Below are positions 35,397 to 45,211 of a stretch of 64,000 nucleotides of DNA, piece after piece (the stretch's first letter is position 1; each line of letters opens with the position of its first letter). The notes under the pieces are model-generated. The model saw nothing but the letters and a program-made list of their open reading frames with translations, was not told the DNA's origin and did no database searches. Origin of the DNA: Kribbella capetownensis (GTDB taxonomy: Bacteria; Actinomycetota; Actinomycetes; Propionibacteriales; Kribbellaceae); assembly GCF_004331485.1 (NCBI RefSeq), contig NZ_SJKD01000010.1, positions 248,001-312,000 of the forward strand. The letters run 5' to 3'. The position numbers and the translations under genes were made by a program.

Positions 35397-37078
35397 CACA
35401 TGTCCAGAACTAGATCGGTGGTCGGTCGGGCGCAGCAGACCAGCGTCTGACCTTCGGGCGGTGGCTCCAGCGGCGTGGGGGAGTAGGTGACCTCACCGGA
35501 CAGCAGTGGAGTGATGCAGTTGTGGCAGACGCCGGTGCGGCAGCTCCAGCGCGTCGGTACGTCGCAGGCCTCGGCGAGCTCGAGCACACTGCCGTCCCGG
35601 AACGGTGTGGAGATGCCACTGCGGGCAAAGGTCACCAGAGGTCCGTTGCCAGGCGGTCCTGGTGGCTGGTGCGGCGGTCGCGTGGTCTGGTCGGTGATGC
35701 CGGGGTTCGCCGGTGGCAGTGCGCCGAACAGTTCGGTCCGGATACCGGCCGGATCGATGCCGACCGCGGTGAGCGCGTCGCGCATGTCCGCCATGAACCC
35801 AGCCGGTCCGCAGATATACGCCGCCGCATCGACCGGGAGGTTCAGGTCGACCAGCTGGTCCTTGGTGAGGCGACCCGCGGTCGCGGTGTAGCAGATGTAC
35901 TCGTGCGTGTTCGGCAGAGACCCGAGCAGCTCCCGCGCCTCAGCGGCCAGCGGATGCTCGTCCGGCCCCCGAGCGCAGTGGATCCACCAGACCTCGCGCG
36001 TACTGCGCTGTGCGGCGAGGTCGTGCAGCATCGACAGCACCGGCGTCAGGCCGATCCCAGCGGACAGCAGCACGATCGGACCGGTCGACTCCTCGAGCAC
36101 GAACTCGCCCCGCGGCGCGGCAACCTCCAGTACGGCGCCCGGCCGCAGCTTGGTGGTCAGGTAGCCGCTCCCGACCCCGTGCGGTTCGTGCTTCACGCTG
36201 ATCCGGTACGAGCCGGTCCCGGGCGAGGAGGACAGCGAGTAGCTCCGCACCGGGACCGGCAGACCGGCATCCGCGAGTTTGAACGTCAGGTACTGGCCGG
36301 CGCGTGCGGCCGGCAGCCGGCTCCCGTCCGCCGCGGTCAGGCGGATCGAGGAGACGGTCGCGGTCTCGGGGATCACCTCGGTCACTCGCAACGGACGGAA
36401 GCCGTCCCAGGCCGGCTTGGGGGTGGTGGTCTCTGCCAGCAGATCGCGGAACGAGTCGAGCCAGCCGGGGCTGAGGGCCGGGATCTGTGTCGCGATGCGC
36501 AGCTTCGCGACGTCCCGGTTCGGAAGGTAGAGCAGTGCGTCGATGTCGGCGACGCTCAGGGCACCCGGACCGGTCTTGGTCTTGACGATCTGGTCGCCGG
36601 CCACGATGTGACCTTCGGTGATCACCCGGCAGTAGAAGCCGGGCCGGTGGTGACTGACCAGGAGTGCGGGCAGTTCGGGTTCGCCCATGCGCATGCCGAC
36701 GCGGTAGCAGGTGACCCGCGGCTGGGTCACCTCGAACTCGGCCTCGCCGATCCGGTACCGGTCGCCGATGCACACCTCGTCGTCGGGCAGCCCGTCGACG
36801 GTGAGATTCTCGCCGAACTGCCCGTAGACGAAGTCGTCTCGCCCGAAGTGCTGCTCCCAGTACCGGTAGGAGTCGAGCTGATAGACCAGTACGGCGCGCA
36901 TCTCGCCGCCGTGCCCGGCGGTGTCGCCCTGCCCGTCGCCGTCGATGTTCAGCCGCCGCACCATCACCGGGCCGTCGACCGGCTCTTTCCACACGCCGGT
37001 GTAGACGGTCTTGCCGTTCCAGCCGACGTCCTTCGGCAGGCCGACGTTCACCGCCAGTACCGTTGCCGCCTCGCTCAT
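35396..37078 (-). CDS. MOSC domain - flavin reductase - 2Fe-2S ferredoxin fusion
   Basis: 560 residues in one chain. Residues 1-205 are a MOSC domain of YiiM type (VNVGLPKDVGWNGKTVYTGV, FGENLTVDGLPDDEVCIGDR). Residues about 235-335 are a ferredoxin-reductase FAD barrel (PVRSYSLSSSPGTGSYRISV). The NAD domain follows (IVLLSAGIGLTPVLSMLHDL ... YICGPAGFMADMRDAL). The C-terminal plant-type 2Fe-2S domain has C513-x4-C518-x2-C521 and C548/C549. MOSC proteins reduce N-hydroxylated or other molybdenum-cofactor substrates, so this looks like a self-contained NAD(P)H-driven reductase. It overlaps the genes on both sides. Confidence 0.9.
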   Translation of the reverse strand: MSEAATVLAVNVGLPKDVGWNGKTVYTGVWKEPVDGPVMVRRLNIDGDGQGDTAGHGGEMRAVLVYQLDSYRYWEQHFGRDDFVYGQFGENLTVDGLPDDEVCIGDRYRIGEAEFEVTQPRVTCYRVGMRMGEPELPALLVSHHRPGFYCRVITEGHIVAGDQIVKTKTGPGALSVADIDALLYLPNRDVAKLRIATQIPALSPGWLDSFRDLLAETTTPKPAWDGFRPLRVTEVIPETATVSSIRLTAADGSRLPAARAGQYLTFKLADAGLPVPVRSYSLSSSPGTGSYRISVKHEPHGVGSGYLTTKLRPGAVLEVAAPRGEFVLEESTGPIVLLSAGIGLTPVLSMLHDLAAQRSTREVWWIHCARGPDEHPLAAEARELLGSLPNTHEYICYTATAGRLTKDQLVDLNLPVDAAAYICGPAGFMADMRDALTAVGIDPAGIRTELFGALPPANPGITDQTTRPPHQPPGPPGNGPLVTFARSGISTPFRDGSVLELAEACDVPTRWSCRTGVCHNCITPLLSGEVTYSPTPLEPPPEGQTLVCCARPTTDLVLDM

Positions 37079-37932
37079 CCGGACAGTTCCTCCACGGTCA
37101 GATCGCGGTCGACCCCGTGCGAGACCACGCTCTGTCCGGGCTCCAGCCGCAGCCGCGTGCCGTCCAGTTCCACCTCCACCTTGTCCGGCTCGAACGAGAT
37201 CATCCCGGAGATCCGCCGTACCTCGGTCCAGGCGTCCTCGTAACCCCAGGCCGCACCGCGGGCGTCGCCGATGTCCCAGTAGCTGCACAGACCCTTGTAC
37301 GGGCAGAAGGTCTGGCCTTCGACCGTGGTCAGTGCCGAGTCGTCCACATCCTCGCGAGGCACGTACCACCGTGGTGCGAAGCCCGATTCGTAGAGGGCGA
37401 GCGGCCGGGTGGACTCGGCGACGATCCGGTCGCCGTCACGCACGATGAGGTGGCGGCTGGTCTGCCGGATGTCGATCCGGTGGTACGCGTCGGCGGCGTG
37501 GCCGACGATCCGTTCGTCCTCCTCGTAGAAGGCATCCATCGCGCGCCACGCGAACGCGACGCGCCCCTTCAGGTCGCCCGCGTGATCGGGCAGTGCGGTG
37601 TGCTGCCACGCCGAGCGGGCCTTGCTGCTGTCGCCTGCGGACACGGTGTACCAGGTCGTCTCGCCGAGATCGCGATGCTGCGTGGTCCGCTCGGCGGCCT
37701 CCAGGACACCGGTCACGATGTCGCCGATCGGGAAGTAGGCCACCGGATACCGCGCCGGCTCGTGCAGCAGTACGACGTCCGCACTGTCGGCGATCCACCG
37801 GTCGCCGAACTTGACCCGCATCCGCCGGCGCAGCGGCTCGGCGAACAGCAGTCGCTCGGGCAGCGGATCGGGGACCAGGAATCGGCCGATCGTCGCGGTG
37901 GCGAGCGGTCCCTGTTGCCAGGAAAGCCCCAT
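37075..37932 (-). CDS. DUF427 protein, two tandem domains
   Basis: 285 residues carrying two DUF427 repeats. The first has RWIADSADVVLLHEPARYPV and YFPIGDIVTGVLEAAERTTQ; the second has IRQTSRHLIVRDGDRIVAES, YESGFAPRWYVPREDVD and FCPYKGLCSYWDI. The family is a small beta-barrel of unknown function, common in actinobacteria. It is the first gene of the operon that continues with the MOSC fusion (four-base overlap), and is divergent from the LuxR regulator gene at 38132. Confidence 0.88.
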   Translation of the reverse strand: MGLSWQQGPLATATIGRFLVPDPLPERLLFAEPLRRRMRVKFGDRWIADSADVVLLHEPARYPVAYFPIGDIVTGVLEAAERTTQHRDLGETTWYTVSAGDSSKARSAWQHTALPDHAGDLKGRVAFAWRAMDAFYEEDERIVGHAADAYHRIDIRQTSRHLIVRDGDRIVAESTRPLALYESGFAPRWYVPREDVDDSALTTVEGQTFCPYKGLCSYWDIGDARGAAWGYEDAWTEVRRISGMISFEPDKVEVELDGTRLRLEPGQSVVSHGVDRDLTVEELSG

Positions 37933-38131
37933 GGTTCAGCTCCTCTCAACTCAGCGGTTCGCCACCGTCGATGCGCGGCGATTACCGGACGCGAACGAAT
38001 TGCTGCGGTGATCCGCTGCTCGGGGTGCAGGTTCGCGCGCCAGGGATGAGCCTGCGGGACGGGGGTCCGCGTCCGCATCCGCCACTGGCCAGCCAGGTCC
38101 GCTCCTGCTCGCCAGCCGCTAGCGTGATGAC

Positions 38132-40879
38132 GTGCATGGGCAGGCCGAGTCGCCGGGCTGGCGGCGTGCGATCGAGTTGACGGGCCGCGATCTGGAGTGC
38201 GACGTGCTCGACCGGCTGGTCGGCGCTGTCCGGGCCGGAGAGAGTCGTGCCTTGGTGCTGCACGGCGAGGCCGGCGTCGGCAAGAGCGCACTGCTCGACT
38301 ACCTCGAGACGCAGTCGGCCGGATGCCGCGTGACGCGTGCCTCGGGAGTGCAGTCGGAGATGGAGCTGGCGTTCTCCGGTCTGCACCAGCTCTGTGCACC
38401 GGTGCTGGACCGGATCGCTGTGCTGCCGCCACCACAGCGTGAAGCGCTACGGACGGTGTTCGGCATCAGTACGGGCCCCGCACCGGACCTGTTTCTGATC
38501 GGACTGGCCGTGCTCGGTCTGCTGTCCGAGGCGGCCGAGCACGAGCCGCTCGTCTGTCTGGTCGACGACCAGCAGTGGCTCGACCGGTGTTCGGCGCAGA
38601 TCCTCGCGTTCGTCGCCCGCCGGCTGGACGCCGAGTCGGTGGCGATGGTCTTCGCGACCCGTGCGGTCGCCGGTGACCTGGCCGGCGTACCCGGGTATCC
38701 GATCGGTGGTCTGCACGACACGGAGGCGCGCCGGCTGCTGGACGCCGTACTGACCGGGCCGATCGATGCGCAGGTGCGGGACCAGTTGGTCGCCGAGGCG
38801 CACGGGAATCCGCTGGCCCTGCTCGAGCTGCCGCGCGGGCTGACCTCGGCCCAGCTGGCCGGTGGATTCGGTCTGCCGGGTGCGGGGACGATCGAGCAGA
38901 GCTTCGTCCGGCGGGTGAACGCCGTACCGGACGAGACCCGGCGGTTGCTCGTGCTGGCCGCCGCCGATCCGTCCGGCGACGATGTCCTGGTACGACGTGC
39001 AGCCGAGCGACTGGGGATCGGTGCAGAAGCAGCGGCTGCGGCGGCCGACGCCGGGCTGGCGGAGTTCGGGACGCGGATCCGGTTCCGGCATCCGCTGGTG
39101 CGATCTGCGGCGTACCGGTCGGCGTCGGCCGCGGAGCGGCGTCAGGTGCACGGAGTACTGGCCGAGCTGACCGATGCCGAGGCCGATCCGGATCGGCGGG
39201 CGTGGCACCGGGCGCAGGCCACTTCCGGACCCGACGAAGAGGTTGCGGCCGAGCTCGAACTGTCGGCCGGGCGGGCGAGTGCACGCGGTGGACTGGCCGC
39301 GACCGCTGCTTTCCTGCAGCGGGCGGCCGCGCTGACGATCGATCCAGCGAAGCGCTCGGATCGGGCGCTGGCGGCCGCGCACGCGGAGCTGGGGACCGGC
39401 GCCTTCGACTCGGCGGCGGACCTGCTCGCGATGGCCGAGGCAGAGCCTCTGAGCGACCTGCAGCAGGCCCGGGCTGACCTCGTCCGGGCGCAGCTGGCCT
39501 TCTTCACCAACCGCGGCAACGACGCACCGCAGCTGATGCTCAAGGCGGCCAAGCGCCTCGAGACCATCGACGTGGTGTTGTCGCGGGCGACGTACCTGGA
39601 CGCCCTGTCGGCCGCGATCTTCGCCAGCCGGCTCGCAACCCCGGGCGGCGACGTGATCGACGTGGCCCGCGAGGCAGCCACCGCACCGCGGCCGGCTGTG
39701 ATGCGGTCGGCGGATCTGCTCCTGGACGGCACCGCGATGTACTACCGGGACGGGTACGCCGCTGGAGCGCCGACACTGCACAAGGCGTTGGCGGCGTTCG
39801 GCACCGATGTGACCGTTGAGGAGGAGTTGCAACTGCTGTGGATGGCAACAACCACCGCACTGCGGCTGTGGGATGCGGACCGGTGGGAGCAACTGTCCAG
39901 GCGGCACCTGCAGCTCGCTCGCGAGACCGGTGTGGTCATCGATCGGGCGCTTGCGCTGACCTCACTCGCCTATGTGTCGTTGTTCGCCGGCGATCTGGAC
40001 GCGGCGGCGTTGCTGACCGACGAGGTCCAGGCGGCCAACGAGGCGACCGGCGGGAACCTCGCGCCGTACGGGCGGCTGGCACTGGCCGCGTTCCGTGGCG
40101 ACCGGACCGAGACGCTGGCACTGGGTGAGGCCACCAAGAAGGACGGGTCGCGGCGTGGCGAGGGGATCGGGATCGCCTTCGCCGAGTGGTCGGCCGCGGT
40201 CCTCGACAACGGACTCGGCCGGTACCAGGACGCGGCTGAGGCGGCGGAGCGGGCCTGTGAGGATGCGCGCGACGCCTTGTCGGTGATGCTCGTACCGAGC
40301 GAGCTCGTCGAGGCCGCTGTCCGCAGTGGGTCGATCGACACGGCGAACCGCGCCTGCGAGCGGCTCGGCGAGATGGCAACGGCGACCGGCACCGACTGGG
40401 CGCTCGGAGTCCACGCCCGATCGCTGGCACTGGTGAGTGCGGGCGATACCGCCGAACGGCTGTACCGGGAGGCGATCGCGCACCTGGACAAGACCCGGCT
40501 GCGGGTCGAGCTGGCCCGCGCCCATCTCCTGTACGGCGAATGGCTGCGGCGCGAGCGTCGCCGTACCGATGCCCGGGAGTCTCTGCGCACGGCACACGGG
40601 ATGTTCGACGCGATGGGGATGGCCGGCTTCACCGAGCGGGCCCGCCGGGAACTTCAAGCCGCGGGGGCTGCCGCGCGCAAACGCGTCGTACCGGCTCAGA
40701 GCGAGTTGACCGCGCAGGAGGCGCAGATCGCGCGGATGGCCCGCGACGGTCTGTCCAACCCGGAGATCGCCACCCGCCTGTTCATCAGCGCCCGCACGGT
40801 CCAGTACCACCTGCGCAAGGTCTTCACCAAGCTCGAAATCACCTCCCGCAGCCAGCTCGACCGGGTGCTGCCGCCCTAG
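38132..40879 (+). CDS. LuxR-family regulator, large ATP-binding (LAL), second
   Basis: 915 residues from GTG 38132. The N-terminal AAA/STAND ATPase has its P-loop at 45-52 (GEAGVGKS) and a Walker B-type PLVCLVDDQQWLDR. A long TPR-like middle follows. The C-terminal LuxR helix-turn-helix is LTAQEAQIARMARDGLSNPE then RLFISARTVQYHLRKVFTKL. The AVRAGESRALVLHGEAGVGK start is typical of the AAA-16/cyclase-like LAL group, distinct from the MalT-like one at 1732. The divergent DUF427 operon or the sulfatase locus could be its target. It overlaps the convergent phosphotransferase by four bases. Confidence 0.92.
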   Translation: MHGQAESPGWRRAIELTGRDLECDVLDRLVGAVRAGESRALVLHGEAGVGKSALLDYLETQSAGCRVTRASGVQSEMELAFSGLHQLCAPVLDRIAVLPPPQREALRTVFGISTGPAPDLFLIGLAVLGLLSEAAEHEPLVCLVDDQQWLDRCSAQILAFVARRLDAESVAMVFATRAVAGDLAGVPGYPIGGLHDTEARRLLDAVLTGPIDAQVRDQLVAEAHGNPLALLELPRGLTSAQLAGGFGLPGAGTIEQSFVRRVNAVPDETRRLLVLAAADPSGDDVLVRRAAERLGIGAEAAAAAADAGLAEFGTRIRFRHPLVRSAAYRSASAAERRQVHGVLAELTDAEADPDRRAWHRAQATSGPDEEVAAELELSAGRASARGGLAATAAFLQRAAALTIDPAKRSDRALAAAHAELGTGAFDSAADLLAMAEAEPLSDLQQARADLVRAQLAFFTNRGNDAPQLMLKAAKRLETIDVVLSRATYLDALSAAIFASRLATPGGDVIDVAREAATAPRPAVMRSADLLLDGTAMYYRDGYAAGAPTLHKALAAFGTDVTVEEELQLLWMATTTALRLWDADRWEQLSRRHLQLARETGVVIDRALALTSLAYVSLFAGDLDAAALLTDEVQAANEATGGNLAPYGRLALAAFRGDRTETLALGEATKKDGSRRGEGIGIAFAEWSAAVLDNGLGRYQDAAEAAERACEDARDALSVMLVPSELVEAAVRSGSIDTANRACERLGEMATATGTDWALGVHARSLALVSAGDTAERLYREAIAHLDKTRLRVELARAHLLYGEWLRRERRRTDARESLRTAHGMFDAMGMAGFTERARRELQAAGAAARKRVVPAQSELTAQEAQIARMARDGLSNPEIATRLFISARTVQYHLRKVFTKLEITSRSQLDRVLPP

Positions 40880-41883
40880 ATGGGCGGCTTCTCGATCAGG
40901 GTCGCACGCGCGTCGAGAGCGTCGATCGCGGCCAGCGACATCCGGTACCACCGCACGCTGCGCTGGAAGACGGACTGGAACAGATTGCTGATCACCGAGA
41001 ACCGGAAGTCCCACTCGCAGAGCTCCCAGCTGTAGTCGTCCAGACCCGCGGCACGCAACGCCTCCCAGTAGCGCCGCAGCAGTTCACGATCGCGGGCGAG
41101 CCTGTCGCCGGTGGGCACCACCGACAGGCAGTAGGCCAGATCGTGCGGCCCGAGCCCTGGCTTCAGCTCCGACCAGTCGATCACCTTCGGCCGCGGGTCG
41201 TCCGCGCTGAAGAACACGTTGCCGAGGAAGTGGAAGTCGCCGTGGATCAGCGTGATCGACCGGCCGTCGGCGACCCGGGTCTGGAACTGCCGCTCCCACC
41301 GGTCGATGAGCTCGCCGAGGACCGCGCGTTCGCCGTCCTCGAGCTCTCGGGTCGTCGCGAGGAACTCGGAGGCCTCGCGGCGCACGGCCGTGGCGTTCCG
41401 GGTGATCACCTCGGGCGACCAGGCCTGCGCCGTGCAAGTCACCGACGGCTCGCCGGGCTCGGTCAGGTAGGCCGGCACGTCGTCCCAGAAGTGCGCGTGC
41501 AATCCGGCCAGTATGTCGACCGCGCCCTGCAGTTGCGTCTCGGACACGTCCGTACCCACGACGCGATAACCAGCCGCCTCCAGGTCTTCGGTCAGCAGGA
41601 GGACATCGTCGCCGGCGTCCGTGGCGCCCAGCAGCTGAGGCGCCGGATGATCCCACTGCGATGCGAGTTGCTCGAAGAAGCGGATCTCGCGCCGTGCCGC
41701 GGCGGCTCCCGCACCCGTCGCGTACTTCGCGATGACGGTGGTGCCGGCGCCGCCCGGCGAGTTCAGTCGCAGCCGGGCTACCTCGGCCTCCGACGCCTCG
41801 AACCTGGCGAGCTCCTCGACGCGGTCAACCGGCGTACCCAGCGCCGTGCCAACGGCTCGGAGCGAGAACGGTGTGTGGCCCAT
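40876..41883 (-). CDS. APH-like phosphotransferase
   Basis: 335 residues with the aminoglycoside-phosphotransferase/choline-kinase fold. The catalytic loop ITLIHGDFHFLGNVFFSADD fits HxDxxxxN, and the metal-binding Asp is in VIDWSEL. The N-lobe has TTVIAKYATGAG and REIRFFEQL. It follows the last sulfatase gene by 27 bases on the same strand, so it is probably the last gene of the sulfatase/transporter operon. Phosphorylation of an imported hydroxyl compound is then more likely than drug resistance. Substrate not determinable. Confidence 0.82.
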   Translation of the reverse strand: MGHTPFSLRAVGTALGTPVDRVEELARFEASEAEVARLRLNSPGGAGTTVIAKYATGAGAAAARREIRFFEQLASQWDHPAPQLLGATDAGDDVLLLTEDLEAAGYRVVGTDVSETQLQGAVDILAGLHAHFWDDVPAYLTEPGEPSVTCTAQAWSPEVITRNATAVRREASEFLATTRELEDGERAVLGELIDRWERQFQTRVADGRSITLIHGDFHFLGNVFFSADDPRPKVIDWSELKPGLGPHDLAYCLSVVPTGDRLARDRELLRRYWEALRAAGLDDYSWELCEWDFRFSVISNLFQSVFQRSVRWYRMSLAAIDALDARATLIEKPPI

Positions 41884-41910
41884 CGGAGCATCCCATCACA
41901 CCGCACTCCG

Positions 41911-43419
41911 TCACTCCTGGCGGTTTAAGCGCTTGGTGTACTCCGCCACCTGCCGCAGCGACTTCTCGTCCGCCCATGACCAGTCCGGCCGCGGCGTCGC
42001 CGTACCGTCGTACGGCGCGTCCCGGTAGTGCCGCTGCAACTCGGCGAGGCGATCGGTGAGCGCGGCCCGGACCTCGGCGTACGCCGGATCGTCCGCGACG
42101 TTCACCAGCTCGTCCGGGTCCCGGGTGAGGTCGTACAGCTCCCACTCCGGCTGGAACAGCCGCTCCGACGACCCCGGTACGCCGAGTCCGGCGCCGTAGT
42201 AGTGGATGAGCTTGTGCTGCTTCGTCCGTACGCCGTAGTGCGCCGGCGCATGGTGGATCGGGTCGTCGTGCTCCCAGTACCGGTAGTAGACGGCGTCCGG
42301 CCAGTCCTCGACCTCCTCGCCACGGACCAGCGGCAGGAAGCTTCGGCCCTGCGATGTGGGCAGCGCGGTGGCGGCATCCAGTCCGGCCATGTCGAGGAAC
42401 GTGGCGGCGAAGTCGACGTTCGTGATCATCGCGTCGCACGTGCTGCCGGGCGGGATCTGTGCGGGCCAGCGGATCATCATCGGCATCTGCAACGACTCGT
42501 CGAACATCAGCCGCTTGTCGAACCAGCCGTGGTCGCCTAGGAAGAACCCTTGGTCGGACGTGTAGACGACCACCGTGTCCTCGGCCAGCCCTTCGGACTC
42601 CAGTACGTCGAGCAGCCGACCGACGTTGTCGTCGATCGACTGGACACACTGCAGGTAGTCGCGCAGGTAGCGCTGGTACTTCCACCGCATCCGCCCCGCC
42701 CGGTTCTCCGGTCCGCGCAGTTCCGCCGGCAACTCCTCGCCCAGCTCGTCCGCGCCCAGGTCGTCCGCGACGGACATCCGTACGCCGCGGACCGCGCGGC
42801 TGCGGGTGGAGTGGTCGTCGAACAACGTGCTCGGCTCCGGGATCGAACCGATCGGGTACAGCTCCTTGTGCTTCTCGTCCGGCACCCACGGCCGGTGCGG
42901 GGCCTTGTGGTGCACCAGCAGCAGGAACGGCCGGTCCGGGTCGCGCTGCCGCAGCCAGTCGATGCTCTGGTCGGTCACGATGTCGGTGGCGTACCCGGGC
43001 ACGGTCTTCGCGCCGTCCGGCCCGAGCATCAGCGGATCCACGTAGTCGCCCTGACCGGGGAACACCTGCCAGGAGTCGAAGTGGCGCGGCGCAGACTCCG
43101 CCCGCTCGCCGAGGTGCCACTTCCCGAACAGCGCCGTCTGGTAGCCGGCCCCGTGCAGCACCTCCGCGAACGTCGGCACCCGGTAGTCGATCTCGGTGAA
43201 GATCGAGGCGACGCCGTTCACGTGGCTGTAGGTGCCGGTCAGGATCGACGCGCGCGAGGGCGAACAGATCGAGTTCGTGCAGTAGGTGGCGTCCATCCGT
43301 ACGCCGTCCTGGGCCAGCCGGTCCAGGTGCGGAGTCTGGTTGACCTTGCTGCCGTACGCCGAGATGGCGTGCGCCGCGTGGTCGTCGGACATGATGAACA
43401 CGATGTTGGGCGAAGGCAT
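41911..43419 (-). CDS. Sulfatase (formylglycine type), C
   Basis: 502 residues of the alkaline-phosphatase/type I sulfatase fold. The modified cysteine is C52 in C-S-P-S-R56, followed by SILTG. Metal ligands are in VFIMSDDHAAH (DD) and the later VYTSDQGFFLGDHGWFDKRL. ATFLDMAGLD and WELYDLTRDPDELVNVAD are normal C-terminal features. There is no signal peptide, so it acts inside the cell after import, if the cysteine is converted to formylglycine in the cytosol. It lies ten bases after the second sulfatase gene. The overall pattern resembles S1 sulfatases acting on sulfated sugars. Confidence 0.93.
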   Translation of the reverse strand: MPSPNIVFIMSDDHAAHAISAYGSKVNQTPHLDRLAQDGVRMDATYCTNSICSPSRASILTGTYSHVNGVASIFTEIDYRVPTFAEVLHGAGYQTALFGKWHLGERAESAPRHFDSWQVFPGQGDYVDPLMLGPDGAKTVPGYATDIVTDQSIDWLRQRDPDRPFLLLVHHKAPHRPWVPDEKHKELYPIGSIPEPSTLFDDHSTRSRAVRGVRMSVADDLGADELGEELPAELRGPENRAGRMRWKYQRYLRDYLQCVQSIDDNVGRLLDVLESEGLAEDTVVVYTSDQGFFLGDHGWFDKRLMFDESLQMPMMIRWPAQIPPGSTCDAMITNVDFAATFLDMAGLDAATALPTSQGRSFLPLVRGEEVEDWPDAVYYRYWEHDDPIHHAPAHYGVRTKQHKLIHYYGAGLGVPGSSERLFQPEWELYDLTRDPDELVNVADDPAYAEVRAALTDRLAELQRHYRDAPYDGTATPRPDWSWADEKSLRQVAEYTKRLNRQE

Positions 43420-43429
43420 GAAGTGCAGC

Positions 43430-45211
43430 TCACCTGACCTGGAGTGGAAGGGGATCGCCGGCGAGGGCGGTGTCGATCTGAACCATCATCTCGCCGGTCA
43501 CGCCGGGATGCCCGGCCAGCACCTCGAGCAGCGTCGCGGCGGGGTTGAGCCGGCGCATCCCGCTCAACCCGGCGAGGATGTCCTCGGGCAGTGCTCGGCG
43601 GTACTGCTCTTCCTCGAGCACTTCGGTCAGCGTCAGCCGGCCGATCGGTGCGTCCGGCCCCAGCTGATCACGTCGTACGGCGGGTTGGAGCGCGCGCTGG
43701 GCCTGGTCGCACTGGCGCCGGACGAGCAGATGTGCGGACGTGACCGGGCCTTCGACGGGAAGACCGAGCCGGACGTACTGGTCCTCCGGGGCGTCGTTGG
43801 CCCGCATCAGCTCGACCATCAGTGTCGCCAGTTCGAGCTCGAGATCGTCGTCCAGCAAGGGAGTGCGCTGGTGCGGATCGTTCTCCAGGTCGAACAGCAA
43901 CGAGCCATGCCACCACGGGTTCCCCATCGGCTGCGCCGCGACTCGCAGGACCGGAGCCCCCTGGGTGAAGGTGAAACCCGGGACCAGTTCGGCATCGTGC
44001 AACTCGTCGGGCGCGAACCGGGATCGCATGTGCGTCGGCATCAACGTGTAGTCGAACAGGGGAGTGTTCGACGGATCGGCACACGCCCGCAGGTAGACGT
44101 ACCGTCCGTCGGTCACGTTCACATGGCCGCCGTGCGCACCGAAGAGCGCTCCCTTCCGCGTCGTTCCCCCGGACAGGACGCCGGCCACGCTGCGGCCTTG
44201 CATGTCCGGCGGCGTACCGACGTCGAAGAAGTCGAGCAACGTCGGCCCGAGGTCGATCGTCTGGACCAGAGCGTCCCGCCGCTGCCCGGCCTGGCCAGCG
44301 CGCGGATCCCAGACGAACAAGGGCGTATGGATCGTCTCGTCGAACCAGGGCTGGACGCTCTTGCCCCACCACCCGCGCTCGCCGAGCAGGAACCCGTGGT
44401 CGGTGCACACGATCAGCATCGTGTCCGCCCACAGGTCGTGCTGGTCGAACACGTCGAGGACCCGGCCCAGCGACCGATCGCACATCGCCAGCAGCGCCAG
44501 GTACTCACCGCGTGCCCGCTCGACCTCGTCCGGGGTCTCGACCACGCGCCGGTACGACGGCCAGTCGAAGACCGGAGCGTCGGTGTCGACGCCGAGCAGC
44601 CGGCGGTAGTTGTCATAGCTGAAGAACGGCTCGTGGGGATCGAAGGTCTCGATCTGGACGAACCACCGGTCCTCGGCGAGGTTGGTGTGGATGAACTCCA
44701 GACCGGCGTCGAAGGTCAGCGTCTGACTGTGCTGCGCTTCGTCGGTCAGGTACTGCCGGTTGACCCAGTCCTGCCGGCTGAGGAAGTTGTTCCCGTTCAG
44801 CGTCGACGGCGGCTCGGGGTCACGCACGTGCCCCTTCCACCGGTCGCCCTCCTGGCCGCGGAAGAACTCGTACGTCGAGAAGCGGTTGTGGTACGTCGCT
44901 CCGCCGTCCTCCCAGTAGTGCTGATGGTCGGTGGCGAGATGGGTGTGGATCCCGTTCCTGCCCAGGAGTTCCGGGACCGAGTCGTCGAAGGGTTCGAGTG
45001 GCCCCCAGGACCGGTGCAGGAAGTTGTACCGGCCGGTGTGGAGCTCACGGCGGGCCGGCATGCACGGCATGCTGCCCGCGTAGCAGTTGTCGAACGTGAC
45101 CGTCTGCTCGGCCAGCCGGCTGAAGTTCGGTGCGTGCACGTTCTGGGCGCCGTACGGCGGGAGCAGCCGCCGGTTGAGCGAGTCGTACATGACCATCACC
45201 GCGCGGTTCAT
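43430..45211 (-). CDS. Sulfatase (formylglycine type), B
   Basis: 593 residues from the ATG at 45211. The active site is C50-M-P-A-R54 followed by RELHTGR, matching the C-x-[PA]-x-R rule. The usual N-terminal Asp-Asp pair is reduced to a single Asp in VMYDSLNRR, a variation of one sulfatase subgroup. Other parts are WFVQIETFDPHEPFF, MLIVCTDHGFLLGERGWWGK and DLGPTLLDFFDVGTPPDMQG. The C-terminus is longer than average. No signal peptide. The start overlaps the stop of the ABC ATPase gene by four bases, so transporter and sulfatase are translationally coupled. Confidence 0.93.
   Translation of the reverse strand: MNRAVMVMYDSLNRRLLPPYGAQNVHAPNFSRLAEQTVTFDNCYAGSMPCMPARRELHTGRYNFLHRSWGPLEPFDDSVPELLGRNGIHTHLATDHQHYWEDGGATYHNRFSTYEFFRGQEGDRWKGHVRDPEPPSTLNGNNFLSRQDWVNRQYLTDEAQHSQTLTFDAGLEFIHTNLAEDRWFVQIETFDPHEPFFSYDNYRRLLGVDTDAPVFDWPSYRRVVETPDEVERARGEYLALLAMCDRSLGRVLDVFDQHDLWADTMLIVCTDHGFLLGERGWWGKSVQPWFDETIHTPLFVWDPRAGQAGQRRDALVQTIDLGPTLLDFFDVGTPPDMQGRSVAGVLSGGTTRKGALFGAHGGHVNVTDGRYVYLRACADPSNTPLFDYTLMPTHMRSRFAPDELHDAELVPGFTFTQGAPVLRVAAQPMGNPWWHGSLLFDLENDPHQRTPLLDDDLELELATLMVELMRANDAPEDQYVRLGLPVEGPVTSAHLLVRRQCDQAQRALQPAVRRDQLGPDAPIGRLTLTEVLEEEQYRRALPEDILAGLSGMRRLNPAATLLEVLAGHPGVTGEMMVQIDTALAGDPLPLQVR

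Noticed and set aside
40876-41883. Aminoglycoside resistance gene
   Set aside because: The APH fold alone does not indicate resistance; the gene lies at the end of a catabolic operon and lacks the features of known drug phosphotransferases that I can recall.
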